Both the position numbers and the translations under genes were made by a program. Below are positions 35,245 through 45,494 of a DNA stretch of 64,000 bases, one piece after another. Location: the NCBI RefSeq assembly GCF_004519315.1, contig NZ_SOZE01000007.1:62001-126000 (forward strand), in the 5' to 3' direction. The stretch is from Mucilaginibacter psychrotolerans (GTDB lineage Bacteria > Bacteroidota > Bacteroidia > Sphingobacteriales > Sphingobacteriaceae). Within the stretch, counting starts at the first letter, position 1. Every line of letters starts with the position of its first letter. Below the pieces are notes generated by a model. The model was not told where the DNA came from, searched no databases, and saw only the letters and a program-made list of their open reading frames with translations.

Positions 35245-35348
35245 TTAGGGTAACTCTCCAAAACTCTAAGTTTGGAGCCAGAAGTGTTAAGTCTAAAACC
35301 CGACTTAGAACCTCTGACTTTAAACTTAGAACTTGATAATTACCCTAA
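35245..35348. repeat. Long inverted repeat between oxidase subunit I and heme A synthase
   Basis: The arms 35245-35293 and 35302-35348 pair imperfectly over almost 50 bases around an 8-base loop, starting TTAGGGTAA and ending TTACCCTAA. Each arm contains reiterated CTAAGTTT, TTCTAAGTT or TAAGTC words. It probably forms a transcript structure separating the subunit I and II genes from the assembly genes, as an attenuator, processing or stability element. Confidence 0.75.
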
Positions 35349-35369
35349 AAAATAAGATTCAGTATAAAA

Positions 35370-37259
35370 CTATTTTACTTCTTCGCTGCTCTTTTTAGCG
35401 GCGGTAAATTTGGCATAAGCATCTAAACCTGCAGGATTATCTTCAAAATCGTGCTGAACATTAGAGCTCATGGTTTGCGAAAGCGGAACAGTTTGCGGGA
35501 TGTAATCCTCTTCTGCACCCGGCTTGCTGTAATCATATGGCCAACGGTAAACGGTTGGTATCTCTCCGTACCAGTTACCGTGAACATGCTCTACCGGAGC
35601 CGTCCATTCCAGGGTGTTTGCCTGCCAAGGGTTTTGCGTTGCGCGTTTACCCCAGAATATAGAATAGATAAAGTTAACCGCGAAAGCAACCTGTGCAACC
35701 GCTGCCATAATAGCCGCCCATGTAATAAATACGTTTACAGAAAGCCATTTATTCCATTCTACGAATTCGGTAAATGCGTAGTAACGACGTGGAACACCAC
35801 CAAGGCCCATAAAGTGCATTGGGAAGAACACCAGGTAAGCACCTATAAAGGTTAACCAGAAGTGCAGGTAGCCCAGCTTTTCATTCATTACACGACCGTA
35901 CATTTTAGGGAACCAGTGGTAAACACCGGCAAGCATACCAAATATAGCTGCTGAACCCATAACCAGGTGGAAGTGGGCAACTACAAAGTAAGTATCGTGT
36001 AAGTTGATATCCAGCGCAGCGTTACCCAGGAATATACCTGTTAAACCACCAGAGATAAAGAACGACACCATGCCGATAGCAAATAGCATTGCCGCAGTGA
36101 AGCGGATGTTACCGCGCCAAAGCGTAGCCAACCAGTTGAATGTTTTCACTGCAGATGGTACCGCAATGATCAGCGTAGTGATCATGAACACACCGCCCAG
36201 GAAAGGATTCATACCCGTTACAAACATATGGTGACCCCATACAATGAACGATAATACCGTAATACCTATAAGAGAGTAAACCATGGCGTGGTAACCAAAT
36301 ATTGGCTTACGCGAATTTACCGACATCACTTCGGATGAAATACCCATCGCAGGCATAATTACGATGTAAACCTCAGGGTGACCCAGGAACCAGAACAAGT
36401 GCTGGAACAAGATTGGGCTACCACCCTCGAAAGGCTGCACAGAACTACCACCAATAACAATTTCTGACAGGTAGAAGCTAGTACCGAAGCTACGGTCGAA
36501 TATTAATAATACGACACCTGCAACCAGTACCGGGAACGCGAGGATACCCAGGATAGCGGTAAGGAAAAACGCCCATATAGTTAAAGGCATTTTCCAAAGG
36601 TCCATCCCTTTGGTACGCATGTTTAATACGGTACTTACGTAGTTGATAGCGCCCATTAACGATGATGCGATAAAGAGCACCATACTAATGAGCCACAAAG
36701 TCATCCCCATACCCGAACCCGGCATAGCCTTAGGCAAAGCCGATAACGGCGGGTAGATGGTCCACCCACCACTTGCAGGGCCTTTTTGTACCAGGAAGGA
36801 TGATAGCATAACCACACTAGCTGCAAAGAAGAACCAGTATGATAGCATATTCATGAACGGCGATGCCATATCGCGCGCACCCAGTTGCAATGGAATAAGC
36901 AAGTTACTAAAGGTACCGCTCAAACCTGCGGTAAGGACAAAGAATACCATGATGGTACCGTGTATGGTAACCAGTGCCAGGTAAAAGTTAGAATCTAAAC
37001 GACCACCTGGTGCAAAACGACCAAGCAATGTTTCCATCAAAGGAAACGCTTTATCAGGATATGCTAATTGAATCCTGAATAATATCGATAATATCATCGC
37101 GATGAACGCCATAGTGATACCTGTAACCAGGAATTGCTTGGCAATCATTTTATGGTCCTGGCTAAAGATGTACTTGGTCAGGAACGTATCGTGATGGTGA
37201 TGTCCGTGATCTTCGCCGTGATGAACTGCTCCGTGATCTTGAACTGCTAATGTTGACAT
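35370..37259 (-). CDS. ctaD: Cytochrome c oxidase subunit I
   Basis: This 629-residue protein has twelve or more helices and the catalytic marks of A-type heme-copper oxidases: WFLGHPEVYIVIMPAMG, with the His that binds CuB and the Tyr cross-linked to it, and HDTYFVVAHFHLVMG, with the heme a and a3 ligands. The N-terminus is unusually His-rich (HHGEDHGHHHHD). It makes the oxygen-reducing core of the terminal oxidase with subunit II upstream (19 bases apart). Confidence 0.96.
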   Translation of the reverse strand: MSTLAVQDHGAVHHGEDHGHHHHDTFLTKYIFSQDHKMIAKQFLVTGITMAFIAMILSILFRIQLAYPDKAFPLMETLLGRFAPGGRLDSNFYLALVTIHGTIMVFFVLTAGLSGTFSNLLIPLQLGARDMASPFMNMLSYWFFFAASVVMLSSFLVQKGPASGGWTIYPPLSALPKAMPGSGMGMTLWLISMVLFIASSLMGAINYVSTVLNMRTKGMDLWKMPLTIWAFFLTAILGILAFPVLVAGVVLLIFDRSFGTSFYLSEIVIGGSSVQPFEGGSPILFQHLFWFLGHPEVYIVIMPAMGISSEVMSVNSRKPIFGYHAMVYSLIGITVLSFIVWGHHMFVTGMNPFLGGVFMITTLIIAVPSAVKTFNWLATLWRGNIRFTAAMLFAIGMVSFFISGGLTGIFLGNAALDINLHDTYFVVAHFHLVMGSAAIFGMLAGVYHWFPKMYGRVMNEKLGYLHFWLTFIGAYLVFFPMHFMGLGGVPRRYYAFTEFVEWNKWLSVNVFITWAAIMAAVAQVAFAVNFIYSIFWGKRATQNPWQANTLEWTAPVEHVHGNWYGEIPTVYRWPYDYSKPGAEEDYIPQTVPLSQTMSSNVQHDFEDNPAGLDAYAKFTAAKKSSEEVK

Positions 37260-37278
37260 ACTCGCTAATCTTTTTGAA

Positions 37279-38460
37279 TTAATTGTTTAACGCTAACCTG
37301 TTTTGTGTTTCAGCCGGTTTTACTACGGCATACTTCAGATCCTTTTTGATCTGATCTGTGAGGTAAGGTTTTTGCTGTGCTAACCAAGCCTGGTACTCTG
37401 TTTCTTCTACCACGCGTACAACCTTCTTCATATTGTAATGCGCACCGCCGCATATTTTATTGCAATATACCAGGTACTCAAAAGCAGGGTCGCCTACTTC
37501 GCGTCGCATTGCTGCGGTAGTCATAGTTGGCTTAAATTTAAAGTAGGTAGGCAAGCCCGGTACCGCGTTCAGCTGTACACGGAAATGTGGCATGTAAACA
37601 CTATGTATAACGTCTTGCGCGTGGATATTCAACCTTACAGTTTTACCCACAGGTAAGTACATGGTATCTACCTGCAAATCATCGTAAGCAGATTTATCTT
37701 TAAAATCAACACCCACTTTGTTTACACCACTTACCAGTTTATAATTGGTTTTGCCCAACTTATCATCGGCACCAGGGTAACGCAGCTCCCATGCAAACTG
37801 GTGGCCGGTGATATCGATATTTAGCGAATGCTCACCTTTAGCATCAGTGCTATTGGTGATTTTTTGCCAGGTAAAGAAACCGAAGATAACCAGTATAGTC
37901 AATACGATTGCCGGAGCGATAGTCCAAACCTTCTCGATAGTATTATCATGCGGAAGGAAGTGCGCGCGACGCTTAGCATTGTAACGGTAACGAAACAAGA
38001 ATGTAAATAACAATATCTGCGTAATTACGAACACGATAAGCGTTAAAACCGTTGTTGTCCAGAACATTTCGTCTATTTTCACACCATGCTCAGATGCAGA
38101 TACCGGTAATATCATTGAACCCTGTACAGTTAATGACCAGTATGCTCCATAACCACCCACTATCAGGAAGATAAGGCACAAAGCACCCATAACATTATCC
38201 CAGTTGATCGCCTTTTTGTTTTGTATTTGTTGGGTAAGATCGTAAACACGCAATATTTTGCCAACAATGCCTACAACAAAGCATACAATAACAAATAGCA
38301 GCACGTAATAAGCTGCACCCAGCCAAACATTGGGCTTGGCTGCATCTGCTGCGGCACCGGTTGCTGCATCCTGAGCCATCAGCACGTTGGTGCCGAATAG
38401 CAGGAAAGCCGCCGAAAGCGCGAGCATTTTTTTAGAACTAAATAAACTTTTGAATCCCAT
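37279..38460 (-). CDS. ctaC: Cytochrome c oxidase subunit II
   Basis: This 393-residue protein starts with a signal sequence followed by two extra helices (about 47-70 and 90-110), then the normal pair (about 133-156 and 180-198) and the CuA domain. The copper ligands are visible: His286, Cys333, Cys337, His341 and Met344 in CNKICGGAHYNM. The usual Ser-Glu between the cysteines is Asn-Lys here, which I recall as common in Bacteroidota. It receives electrons from alternative complex III through a cytochrome domain. Confidence 0.95.
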   Translation of the reverse strand: MGFKSLFSSKKMLALSAAFLLFGTNVLMAQDAATGAAADAAKPNVWLGAAYYVLLFVIVCFVVGIVGKILRVYDLTQQIQNKKAINWDNVMGALCLIFLIVGGYGAYWSLTVQGSMILPVSASEHGVKIDEMFWTTTVLTLIVFVITQILLFTFLFRYRYNAKRRAHFLPHDNTIEKVWTIAPAIVLTILVIFGFFTWQKITNSTDAKGEHSLNIDITGHQFAWELRYPGADDKLGKTNYKLVSGVNKVGVDFKDKSAYDDLQVDTMYLPVGKTVRLNIHAQDVIHSVYMPHFRVQLNAVPGLPTYFKFKPTMTTAAMRREVGDPAFEYLVYCNKICGGAHYNMKKVVRVVEETEYQAWLAQQKPYLTDQIKKDLKYAVVKPAETQNRLALNN

Positions 38461-38507
38461 TTTATTGGTTTTTATGATTGTTGTATTTCGTGCAAATTTA
38501 ACAATTA

Positions 38508-39767
38508 TTATATGTGATGGTGCAGGCTCTCTTGCAGGAAAGGATGCTTCTTAGGTATAAGCGATTTGAATTTGCTTAACTGTGTTAACATCAGGAAAGT
38601 GAATAAACCAGCGAAAGCTACAAACGTGCCTATCTCTTCAACAGCAAAACCACGCTTCTCCACCACAGTTCCAGGCATAATCATCAGGTAATAATCAAGC
38701 CAGTGACCGGCAATCAGCAATATACAAGTCCACATCATGCGATTGGTCAAACGTTTTGCATCGCGAGACATCAGCAATAATAAAGGAGCCAGGAAGTTCA
38801 TGGCAATGTTCAACCAGAACCAGAATTTGTACTCAGGTTCCCACCTCTTGTAGAAATATACCGACTCCTCTGGTATGTTGGCATACCAGGTAAGGAAGAA
38901 CTGTGCAAACCATACGTAGGTCCAGAAGATAGAGAAACCAAAGATCAGTTTACCAAAATCGTGCAGGTGATCTGAAGTAACCCATTGCATATAACCCTTC
39001 TTCCGAAGCAGGATAATAGTTAAAGCCATGATAGCTACACCGCTTACGTGCATTGCTGCTAAGTTATACCAACCAAACATGGTAGAGAACCAGTGTGCCT
39101 CGAGCGACATGATGGTACCGAATGCAAATATCGGGAAGGTGAAACCAAATATTACCAGAAAAGTACAAGCCAATGCGAAGCTCTTATTGTAGTTGCGCAT
39201 GCCGCCTTCTGTATCTTCATCAGTTGAGCATTTTGTTAATGCATAACCAAAGTAGCTGTAGGCTGCTAAAAACGCTACCAGAACACCGTAAAAGAAACCT
39301 ACTGTTAAAAAGGGAGCTTTACCAGCTATAACTGCGTTGTAATTTTCGCTACCCACAACGGTAAGGCCATGTGTTGCCCATGATGCATATAAGTATGGCA
39401 CCATGTGTTTCTTGCCTTCGTGTATAACTTCGTGCTGCGTGAACAACCCTGCGCTAACAACAACAAGCAATAATATGCTCGCTATAGGCAACACTTTGGC
39501 AAATGCCTGCGGTACCCTGATGAGCGACGCAGACCAACCTGCCTGCGCAACGTACTGATACGATAAAAAGAATACGCCGCAAGTACATACGCACACAAAG
39601 TAGTATGACATCAACAGCAAATTACTGAACATGCGCTGTACATGGTCGCCGCCCATCAAAAAGCCGGCAACTATAGCAACCAAACCAATTGCAAGAGCTA
39701 TCAAACTCCCTGTTTTGGCTGTGCCCTCGAATTCAAATTTCTCGTCAAAACTATTATGAGTCTTCAT
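38508..39767 (-). CDS. actF: Alternative complex III subunit ActF (quinol-binding membrane subunit)
   Basis: This 419-residue protein has ten or so helices. FFLTWYANIPEESVYFYKRWEPEYKFW and VIHEGKKHMVPYLYASWATHG are patterns I recall from ActF of Bacteroidota. ActF is an NrfD-like membrane subunit paired with ActC in the quinol-oxidising complex. It lies between actE (11 bases) and the oxidase genes, the order seen in Bacteroidota ACIII-oxidase loci. Confidence 0.9.
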   Translation of the reverse strand: MKTHNSFDEKFEFEGTAKTGSLIALAIGLVAIVAGFLMGGDHVQRMFSNLLLMSYYFVCVCTCGVFFLSYQYVAQAGWSASLIRVPQAFAKVLPIASILLLVVVSAGLFTQHEVIHEGKKHMVPYLYASWATHGLTVVGSENYNAVIAGKAPFLTVGFFYGVLVAFLAAYSYFGYALTKCSTDEDTEGGMRNYNKSFALACTFLVIFGFTFPIFAFGTIMSLEAHWFSTMFGWYNLAAMHVSGVAIMALTIILLRKKGYMQWVTSDHLHDFGKLIFGFSIFWTYVWFAQFFLTWYANIPEESVYFYKRWEPEYKFWFWLNIAMNFLAPLLLLMSRDAKRLTNRMMWTCILLIAGHWLDYYLMIMPGTVVEKRGFAVEEIGTFVAFAGLFTFLMLTQLSKFKSLIPKKHPFLQESLHHHI

Positions 39768-39778
39768 TAAAAATAATC

Positions 39779-40360
39779 TTATAATTTTTGTAATTGGTGA
39801 ACGTACATAACTATTTTCAAACGATCGTCAGGCGCTATCTGCGAAGCGTACGAACCCATAGAGTTTACACCGTAGGTTATAGTATGATAAATTTTACCAT
39901 CAGTAAGGTCTTTCATGGCACCACCGCGGGATGATTGCCCTGTAGAGTAAGAAGGAGGAGCCGGGTAACCGTGTTGTACTACCAAACCATCTCCTTGCCC
40001 TGTTAAACCATGGCACGGAGAGCAAAAAGTGGTAAACAACTTCTTACCTTCAGCCAAATGACCAGGTGTTTGTGCAATCAGGCTGTCCAGGTGGTAGCTG
40101 GCACTTGCGTTATCATACCCTTCACGAGAGTTAGGGAAATCAAATCTCCTGAAACCAATTGGCGTTGTACCAGCCGGCGGCACTTGCGCGGTTTTCCCGT
40201 CTTTAAAGTTTTTATTTGGCTGATCCGGGTCGTATGCGGTATGTTCGTACATATTGGGAGCATATTCCCAACCGGTGCTGCGTTTATCCTTGCACGATGT
40301 GAACACGATCGATGCAGCAATAACGATGGCCGTTGTGCCCAATATTCTAAATTTATTCAT
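39779..40360 (-). CDS. actE: Alternative complex III subunit ActE, monoheme cytochrome c
   Basis: This 193-residue lipoprotein has a lipobox-like FTSC (Cys23) and one heme-binding CSPCH (113-117), with a downstream Met region (YGVNSMGSYASQI) likely to hold the axial ligand. It carries electrons out of the complex towards the oxidase. Start codons at 40360 and 40369 are both possible. The first gives a clean signal sequence. It overlaps the end of actD. Confidence 0.9.
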   Translation of the reverse strand: MNKFRILGTTAIVIAASIVFTSCKDKRSTGWEYAPNMYEHTAYDPDQPNKNFKDGKTAQVPPAGTTPIGFRRFDFPNSREGYDNASASYHLDSLIAQTPGHLAEGKKLFTTFCSPCHGLTGQGDGLVVQHGYPAPPSYSTGQSSRGGAMKDLTDGKIYHTITYGVNSMGSYASQIAPDDRLKIVMYVHQLQKL

Positions 40361-40889
40361 AGCTAACATATTTTCTGTCGTTATGCTTTACTTCTACAGC
40401 TCCTGCTTCTTTTAACAAGTTGGTAATATCGTCATGTGGTATATTGCCCTTTGCGTCTATCGCGATAACGAAGCGGTCATCGGTTGCACGCAGGTCCATC
40501 ACCCTTGGCGCACGGCCCGGGAAAAGGTGGGTGGCGGCAAAAAAGGTAAACGTCATACCAAATGCGGTGAATAAGATGGTCCACTCAAAGGTGAACGGTA
40601 CAAAGTTGGGCATTGCAAAATTTGGCTTGCCACCAATATCCATTGGCCAATCGTGTACCAGCGTATAATACAATATGCTGAATATTACTGTTGCGCCCAG
40701 GCAGCCGAAGCAAAATGCAGCGTAACCAAGCCGGGATTCTTTTATGCCCAATTTAGCCTCGATACCATGGATAGGCATTGGGGTATAAACATCGTAAATA
40801 GGGACGCTATTTTTCTGCAGCTTCTCTATCCCGTGCATCATATCATCGGGATCATCAAATAAGCCTAATATAAATTTTGTGCTACTCAT
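40353..40889 (-). CDS. actD: Alternative complex III subunit ActD (DUF3341)
   Basis: This 178-residue protein has an N-terminal soluble domain (KFILGLFDDPDDMMHGIEKLQ, then IYDVYTPMPIHGIE) and two membrane helices, the DUF3341 pattern. ActD is a peripheral membrane subunit of ACIII with no cofactor. It lies 2 bases after actC and overlaps the actE start. Confidence 0.92.
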   Translation of the reverse strand: MSSTKFILGLFDDPDDMMHGIEKLQKNSVPIYDVYTPMPIHGIEAKLGIKESRLGYAAFCFGCLGATVIFSILYYTLVHDWPMDIGGKPNFAMPNFVPFTFEWTILFTAFGMTFTFFAATHLFPGRAPRVMDLRATDDRFVIAIDAKGNIPHDDITNLLKEAGAVEVKHNDRKYVSYE

Positions 40890-40891
40890 TT

Positions 40892-42361
40892 TTATATTTT
40901 TTCGTAATCAGACATGTCAATACTGTCAAACTTCACTAACGATTCTTTGTAGTGCTGAACCTCAGCCGGCTCTAAATGGCCTTCCAGTATCAGTTTCTTT
41001 TTAGCCTGCTCGCTGCTTGTCTTCAGCAAAAGTTTCACCTCAGCCATTGCCACTGACGGCAGCACCCTGATGAATAGCAGGAACATGGTAAAGAATAACC
41101 CGATAGAACCGATAAACACACCAACATCAACCCAGGTTGGATAAAACATCACCCAGCTCGATGGGATATAATCGCGGTGCAATGAGGTTACGATAATTAC
41201 GAAACGCTCGAACCACATACCGATGTTTACAATGATGGAGAGGAACCAGGAGAACTTGATACTCCTGCGCAACTTGCTCGACCAGAATAACTGCGGAGAG
41301 ATTACGTTACAGCTCATCATACTCCAGTATGCCCACCAGTAAGGTCCGGTTGCACGGTTGATAAAAGCATATTGCTCATATTCTACGCCTGAGTACCATG
41401 CGATGAAGAACTCGGTGATGTAAGCCACACCTACGATAGAACCCGTAAGCATAATGATCTTATTCATCGACTCAATGTGGAACATCGTGATGTAATTTTC
41501 TAATCCTAAAACCTTACGGGTAACCAGCAACAGCGTTTGTACCATGGCAAAACCCGAGAAGATTGCACCGGCAACGAAGTATGGCGGGAATATAGTGGTG
41601 TGCCATCCCGGTTCAAGAGATGTAGCAAAGTCGAAAGATACGATGGTGTGTACCGAAAGTACCAGCGGCGTAGATATACCGGCCAATATTAGAGACACTG
41701 TCTCGAACCGTTGCCAGGTTTTAACAGAACCTGTCCAACCGAACGACATTACCGAATAGATACGGCGGCGTAAGCCAGTTGCTCGGTCACGGATTGAAGC
41801 AATATCTGGCAATAAACCGGTGTACCAGAATACCAATGATACCGAGAAGTAAGTTGATATCGCGAACACGTCCATCATCAGTGCCGAGTTCCAGTTTACC
41901 CAAAGCACATACTGGTTTGGCAGCGGTAAGGTAAAGTACGCTAACCATGGGCGGCCCATGTGCGCTACGATATAAGTAGCCGCGCAAATTACCGCGAAGA
42001 TGGTCATCGCCTCAGCAGAACGGTTAATAGAGTTACGCCAGTTTTGACGGAAGAGCAAGAGTACAGCTGAGATAAGCGTACCGGCGTGACCGATACCCAC
42101 CCACCATACGAAACCGGTGATATCCCAGGCCCATCCTACTGTTTTATTCAAGCCCCATGCACCTAATCCGAACCAAAAGGTATAGCTGATAGCCACAACC
42201 CATAATAGCGCGCCCATGGAAGCAACGGTAAAACCGATCCACCAGGCTTTGTTAGGTTTATTTTCTACAGGGTTTAATACCTCGTTAGTAATCTGGGCAT
42301 AGGTAATGTCCCTGCCCGTAATTAACGGTTCCCTGATTATTGATTCACTGTGAGATGCCAT
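40892..42361 (-). CDS. actC: Alternative complex III subunit ActC (NrfD-like)
   Basis: This 489-residue protein has about ten helices and the NrfD/PsrC pattern: FVWWVGIGHAGTLISAVLLLFRQNWRNSINRSAEAMT-type sequence in the second and third helices. It forms the main quinol-binding membrane subunit under ActB. It lies 22 bases after actB. The soluble tail of about 60 residues at the C-terminus is charged. Confidence 0.95.
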   Translation of the reverse strand: MASHSESIIREPLITGRDITYAQITNEVLNPVENKPNKAWWIGFTVASMGALLWVVAISYTFWFGLGAWGLNKTVGWAWDITGFVWWVGIGHAGTLISAVLLLFRQNWRNSINRSAEAMTIFAVICAATYIVAHMGRPWLAYFTLPLPNQYVLWVNWNSALMMDVFAISTYFSVSLVFWYTGLLPDIASIRDRATGLRRRIYSVMSFGWTGSVKTWQRFETVSLILAGISTPLVLSVHTIVSFDFATSLEPGWHTTIFPPYFVAGAIFSGFAMVQTLLLVTRKVLGLENYITMFHIESMNKIIMLTGSIVGVAYITEFFIAWYSGVEYEQYAFINRATGPYWWAYWSMMSCNVISPQLFWSSKLRRSIKFSWFLSIIVNIGMWFERFVIIVTSLHRDYIPSSWVMFYPTWVDVGVFIGSIGLFFTMFLLFIRVLPSVAMAEVKLLLKTSSEQAKKKLILEGHLEPAEVQHYKESLVKFDSIDMSDYEKI

Positions 42362-42383
42362 ATATATAAATCTCTTGTAATAA

Positions 42384-45300
42384 TTAAGCCTGTAATTCTG
42401 ATAATGTGTTCCTTACTTTTACCTGGTAGCCTATGCCCGGTTTTACGTTCAACTCTTCCAGTACGTAGTAGGTACGCTCGCTCTTCAAAGCTTTAGAAAC
42501 TTCTGAGTTAGGATCGTTCCTGTTACCGAAAACGATGGCGTTTGCAGAGCATGTTTGCTGGCAGGCCACTTTAACTTCACCATCTGCTAAGGGGCGTTTC
42601 TCTATCTTGGCTTTCAACTTGCCAGCCTGAATACGTTGTACGCACATTGAACATTTTTCCATTACCCCACGGAAACGGGTGGTAACATCAGGATTTAATA
42701 CCAATTGAGTATGCTCGTTGCTCAGGTAGTTATCAAAGCGACTATCGTTCCAGTAGTTGAACCAGTTGAAACGGCGCACTTTGTACGGACAGTTGTTTGC
42801 GCAGTAACGTGTACCTACACAACGGTTGTATGCCATCATGTTCAAACCTTCCGATGAGTGCGTGGTAGCTAATACCGGGCACACGGTTTCGCAAGGTGCG
42901 TGGTCGCAGTGCTGGCAAAGCATTGGTTGGTGAACAACAGTAACGTTATCAAAGTTCACCAATTTATCAATGTCCTTCTCCTTGGTTACCATGCCGGTGC
43001 GGCCATCTGTTTTGGCATCACCGTTTTGCTCGTAGCTATAATAGCGGTCGATACGAATCCAGTGCATTTCACGGCGGCGGCCAACTTCGTCTTTACCTAC
43101 AACAGGAATGTTGTTTTCTGCGCTACAAGCTACAACGCAAGCGCCGCAACCTGTACAGGCGTTAAGGTCGATAGCCATAACCCAGTCATAAACCGGTTTA
43201 TCATGTGGGCTGTTCTCCCAAAGATCATAAAACCCTTCGTGTTCGCCTTCTTTACCGCTGCCTGCAGCAGGGTCCTTTTGATATTCAACAAGGGTAGCTT
43301 CGCGTATAACGTTACGCCCCTCAAAAGAGTGGTGCGTTTGCGTTTGCGAAAGCGGGAATATAGTGCTTGTTTTTGCTACAGTGACTGCCGATACCGTTTG
43401 GAATGTACCACTAAGCAGGTTGTAGAAAGGATATGCGTTTTTACCAACATTGTTGCCTACTAAACCGGCAGCAGTACGGCCGTAACCAACAGCTACTGAT
43501 ATAGAACCAACTGCCTGGCCAGGTTGCGAAAGTACCGGCAAATCTACCGAATAACCGTTAGCACCTTTTATACTGATCACCTGGAACTCATCAAGACCCA
43601 TTTTCTTAACGTCCGCAGGCGACATGGCCGCGAAGTTATCCCAGGTTACTTTAGAAACCGGATCTGGTAACTCCTGCAACCAAGGGTTGTTGGCTTTCTT
43701 ACCATCGCGCATTGCAGGGGTTTGATAAACCTGCAGCTCGAACCCACCATCGCCGGAGGCTGTTACTTTGCTGCTATTGTTTAGAATAGTTTGCGCTACG
43801 CCGCCCAGGCTCAATGTAAAGTTGTAGGTACCAGGGGTAACAGCCGTTGCATTGATGAAGCCTTTTTGCAACAGGGCTTCCCAACCTTTTTGGCCGGATA
43901 AACCGCCTTTTGCTAACAGATTTTTATCCCAGTTGTTGCGCAGGTAGGTATAGTAACTTTTAACTGCGTTATCGCTCCACACCAACAGGCTTTCTTCAGC
44001 CTGGCGGGTGTTGTTAACCGGGTTGATGGTTGGCTGTACAATAGTGTAGTACCCTTCAACCGCGCTGTCATCGCCCCACGACTCGAGGTAGTGGTGGTTT
44101 GGCGCAACAACATTACAAAGGGCAGCAGTTTCGTCGGCCCTATCAGAGAACGTTACTTTAAGGCGTACCTTACTAAGGGCAGCCTCGATATCTTTAGCGA
44201 TATAAAAATCGTAAACAGGGTTGGCATCAAGGAAGAAAACCGCGTCTACCGCGCCACTTTTGGCATCGGCAACAAATTGCAACCAATCGGTATCGTTACC
44301 GGCGTACTGGCGTGATGGGTTATCTAAATCGATAGTAGAACCGTAGCTACCCAACAATGAGTTGATGGCGTTTACTACAGTTTGTACAGATACATCGTTA
44401 GAACCCGAAACGACCAGCGCTTTGCCTGCACCCGCTTTTTGAAGCTCTTTAGCAGCCAGGATAATTGCCTTATCTGCATTTGCGTTGGTCAGTTTTTTTG
44501 CACCAGGCAAAGCACCTGCCGGATTCAATGCATTATACAGGTTGATAATGGCAAGGCCGTCTTCAGATGGTTTGATTGGCAGGCGCACATCGGCGTTGGT
44601 ACCAGTTAGGCTCATACCGCTTTCGAACTGAATGTGGCGAGACATGTCTTTCTTCTCTTCCAGTGCCTTGCTGTTCCTGTTTTGAACGTATTGCGTAGTG
44701 AATTCCTCACCTGATATCCAGGTACCCAGGAAATCGGCACCGAAGCTCACGATAACCTTCGCCTTATCAAAGTTGTAGTGAGGCACTACCGCTTTGCCAA
44801 AGCTATTTTTGTTTGCCTGAATAATACCTGTATAAGATACAGCATCATAAGTAACATGACTTGCAGTAGGGAATGCGGTAATAAAATCGGCAATAACTGC
44901 TAAAGTAGAAGGGCTGTGTACGGTTGACGTAACCAGGCTTATCTTTTTGCCGCCTGCTTTGATAGCTGCAAGCTCGTCTTTAACAAATTTATCTAACTGA
45001 GGCCAGCCTGTAGCAGTACCGTTAAGTAACGGGCCCTGCGCGCGGCTATTATCATACAATTCAAGTACCGAAGCCTGCGCCTGTGCACTTAAGCCACCTT
45101 TCGATAAAAGGTCGCCGGGGTTACCTTCTACTTTGATAGGCCTACCCTCGCGGGTTTTAACCAATATCGCGCTACCTTCATAAGTTGAAGAGTAGTAATT
45201 GGCAATACCAGGCGTAATTTCTTCGGGTTTAACCAGGTAAGGTATAGACTTGTGAACCGGCACTTTTTGGCAAGCAGCCAAAGTAACCGCGCCCACACCA

Positions 45301-45473
45301 AAACCAAGCGCCTTCAGAAAGTCGCGGCGAGGCGTTTTTGCAGATAAGCCGCCCCCGCTTAAAACTTCTTCAATTGGGATGGGCTCCGCAAACTCATGTC
45401 TATTTTTCTCAACAAATTCTGGGGTTCTGTTTAGTTCCTCTAAACCTTTCCAGTATTTTTTATTGCTATCCAT
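42384..45473 (-). CDS. actB: Alternative complex III subunit ActB, Fe-S oxidoreductase-like
   Basis: This 1029-residue protein has a Tat-type signal (PRRDFLKALGFGVGAVTLAAC, about residues 48-68) that also ends in a lipobox. A molybdopterin-oxidoreductase-like domain follows, then a ferredoxin-like domain after about 765. The clusters are visible as CTGCGACVVAC, CQHCDHAPCETVC, CVGTRYCANNC and CSMC with CQQTC. In the known ACIII structure ActB has no molybdopterin and holds four Fe-S clusters, one of them [3Fe-4S]. Electrons would pass from ActC quinol sites through it to ActA hemes. Confidence 0.95.
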   Translation of the reverse strand: MDSNKKYWKGLEELNRTPEFVEKNRHEFAEPIPIEEVLSGGGLSAKTPRRDFLKALGFGVGAVTLAACQKVPVHKSIPYLVKPEEITPGIANYYSSTYEGSAILVKTREGRPIKVEGNPGDLLSKGGLSAQAQASVLELYDNSRAQGPLLNGTATGWPQLDKFVKDELAAIKAGGKKISLVTSTVHSPSTLAVIADFITAFPTASHVTYDAVSYTGIIQANKNSFGKAVVPHYNFDKAKVIVSFGADFLGTWISGEEFTTQYVQNRNSKALEEKKDMSRHIQFESGMSLTGTNADVRLPIKPSEDGLAIINLYNALNPAGALPGAKKLTNANADKAIILAAKELQKAGAGKALVVSGSNDVSVQTVVNAINSLLGSYGSTIDLDNPSRQYAGNDTDWLQFVADAKSGAVDAVFFLDANPVYDFYIAKDIEAALSKVRLKVTFSDRADETAALCNVVAPNHHYLESWGDDSAVEGYYTIVQPTINPVNNTRQAEESLLVWSDNAVKSYYTYLRNNWDKNLLAKGGLSGQKGWEALLQKGFINATAVTPGTYNFTLSLGGVAQTILNNSSKVTASGDGGFELQVYQTPAMRDGKKANNPWLQELPDPVSKVTWDNFAAMSPADVKKMGLDEFQVISIKGANGYSVDLPVLSQPGQAVGSISVAVGYGRTAAGLVGNNVGKNAYPFYNLLSGTFQTVSAVTVAKTSTIFPLSQTQTHHSFEGRNVIREATLVEYQKDPAAGSGKEGEHEGFYDLWENSPHDKPVYDWVMAIDLNACTGCGACVVACSAENNIPVVGKDEVGRRREMHWIRIDRYYSYEQNGDAKTDGRTGMVTKEKDIDKLVNFDNVTVVHQPMLCQHCDHAPCETVCPVLATTHSSEGLNMMAYNRCVGTRYCANNCPYKVRRFNWFNYWNDSRFDNYLSNEHTQLVLNPDVTTRFRGVMEKCSMCVQRIQAGKLKAKIEKRPLADGEVKVACQQTCSANAIVFGNRNDPNSEVSKALKSERTYYVLEELNVKPGIGYQVKVRNTLSELQA

Positions 45474-45494
45474 TTAAGTTATATAAACTGTAAT

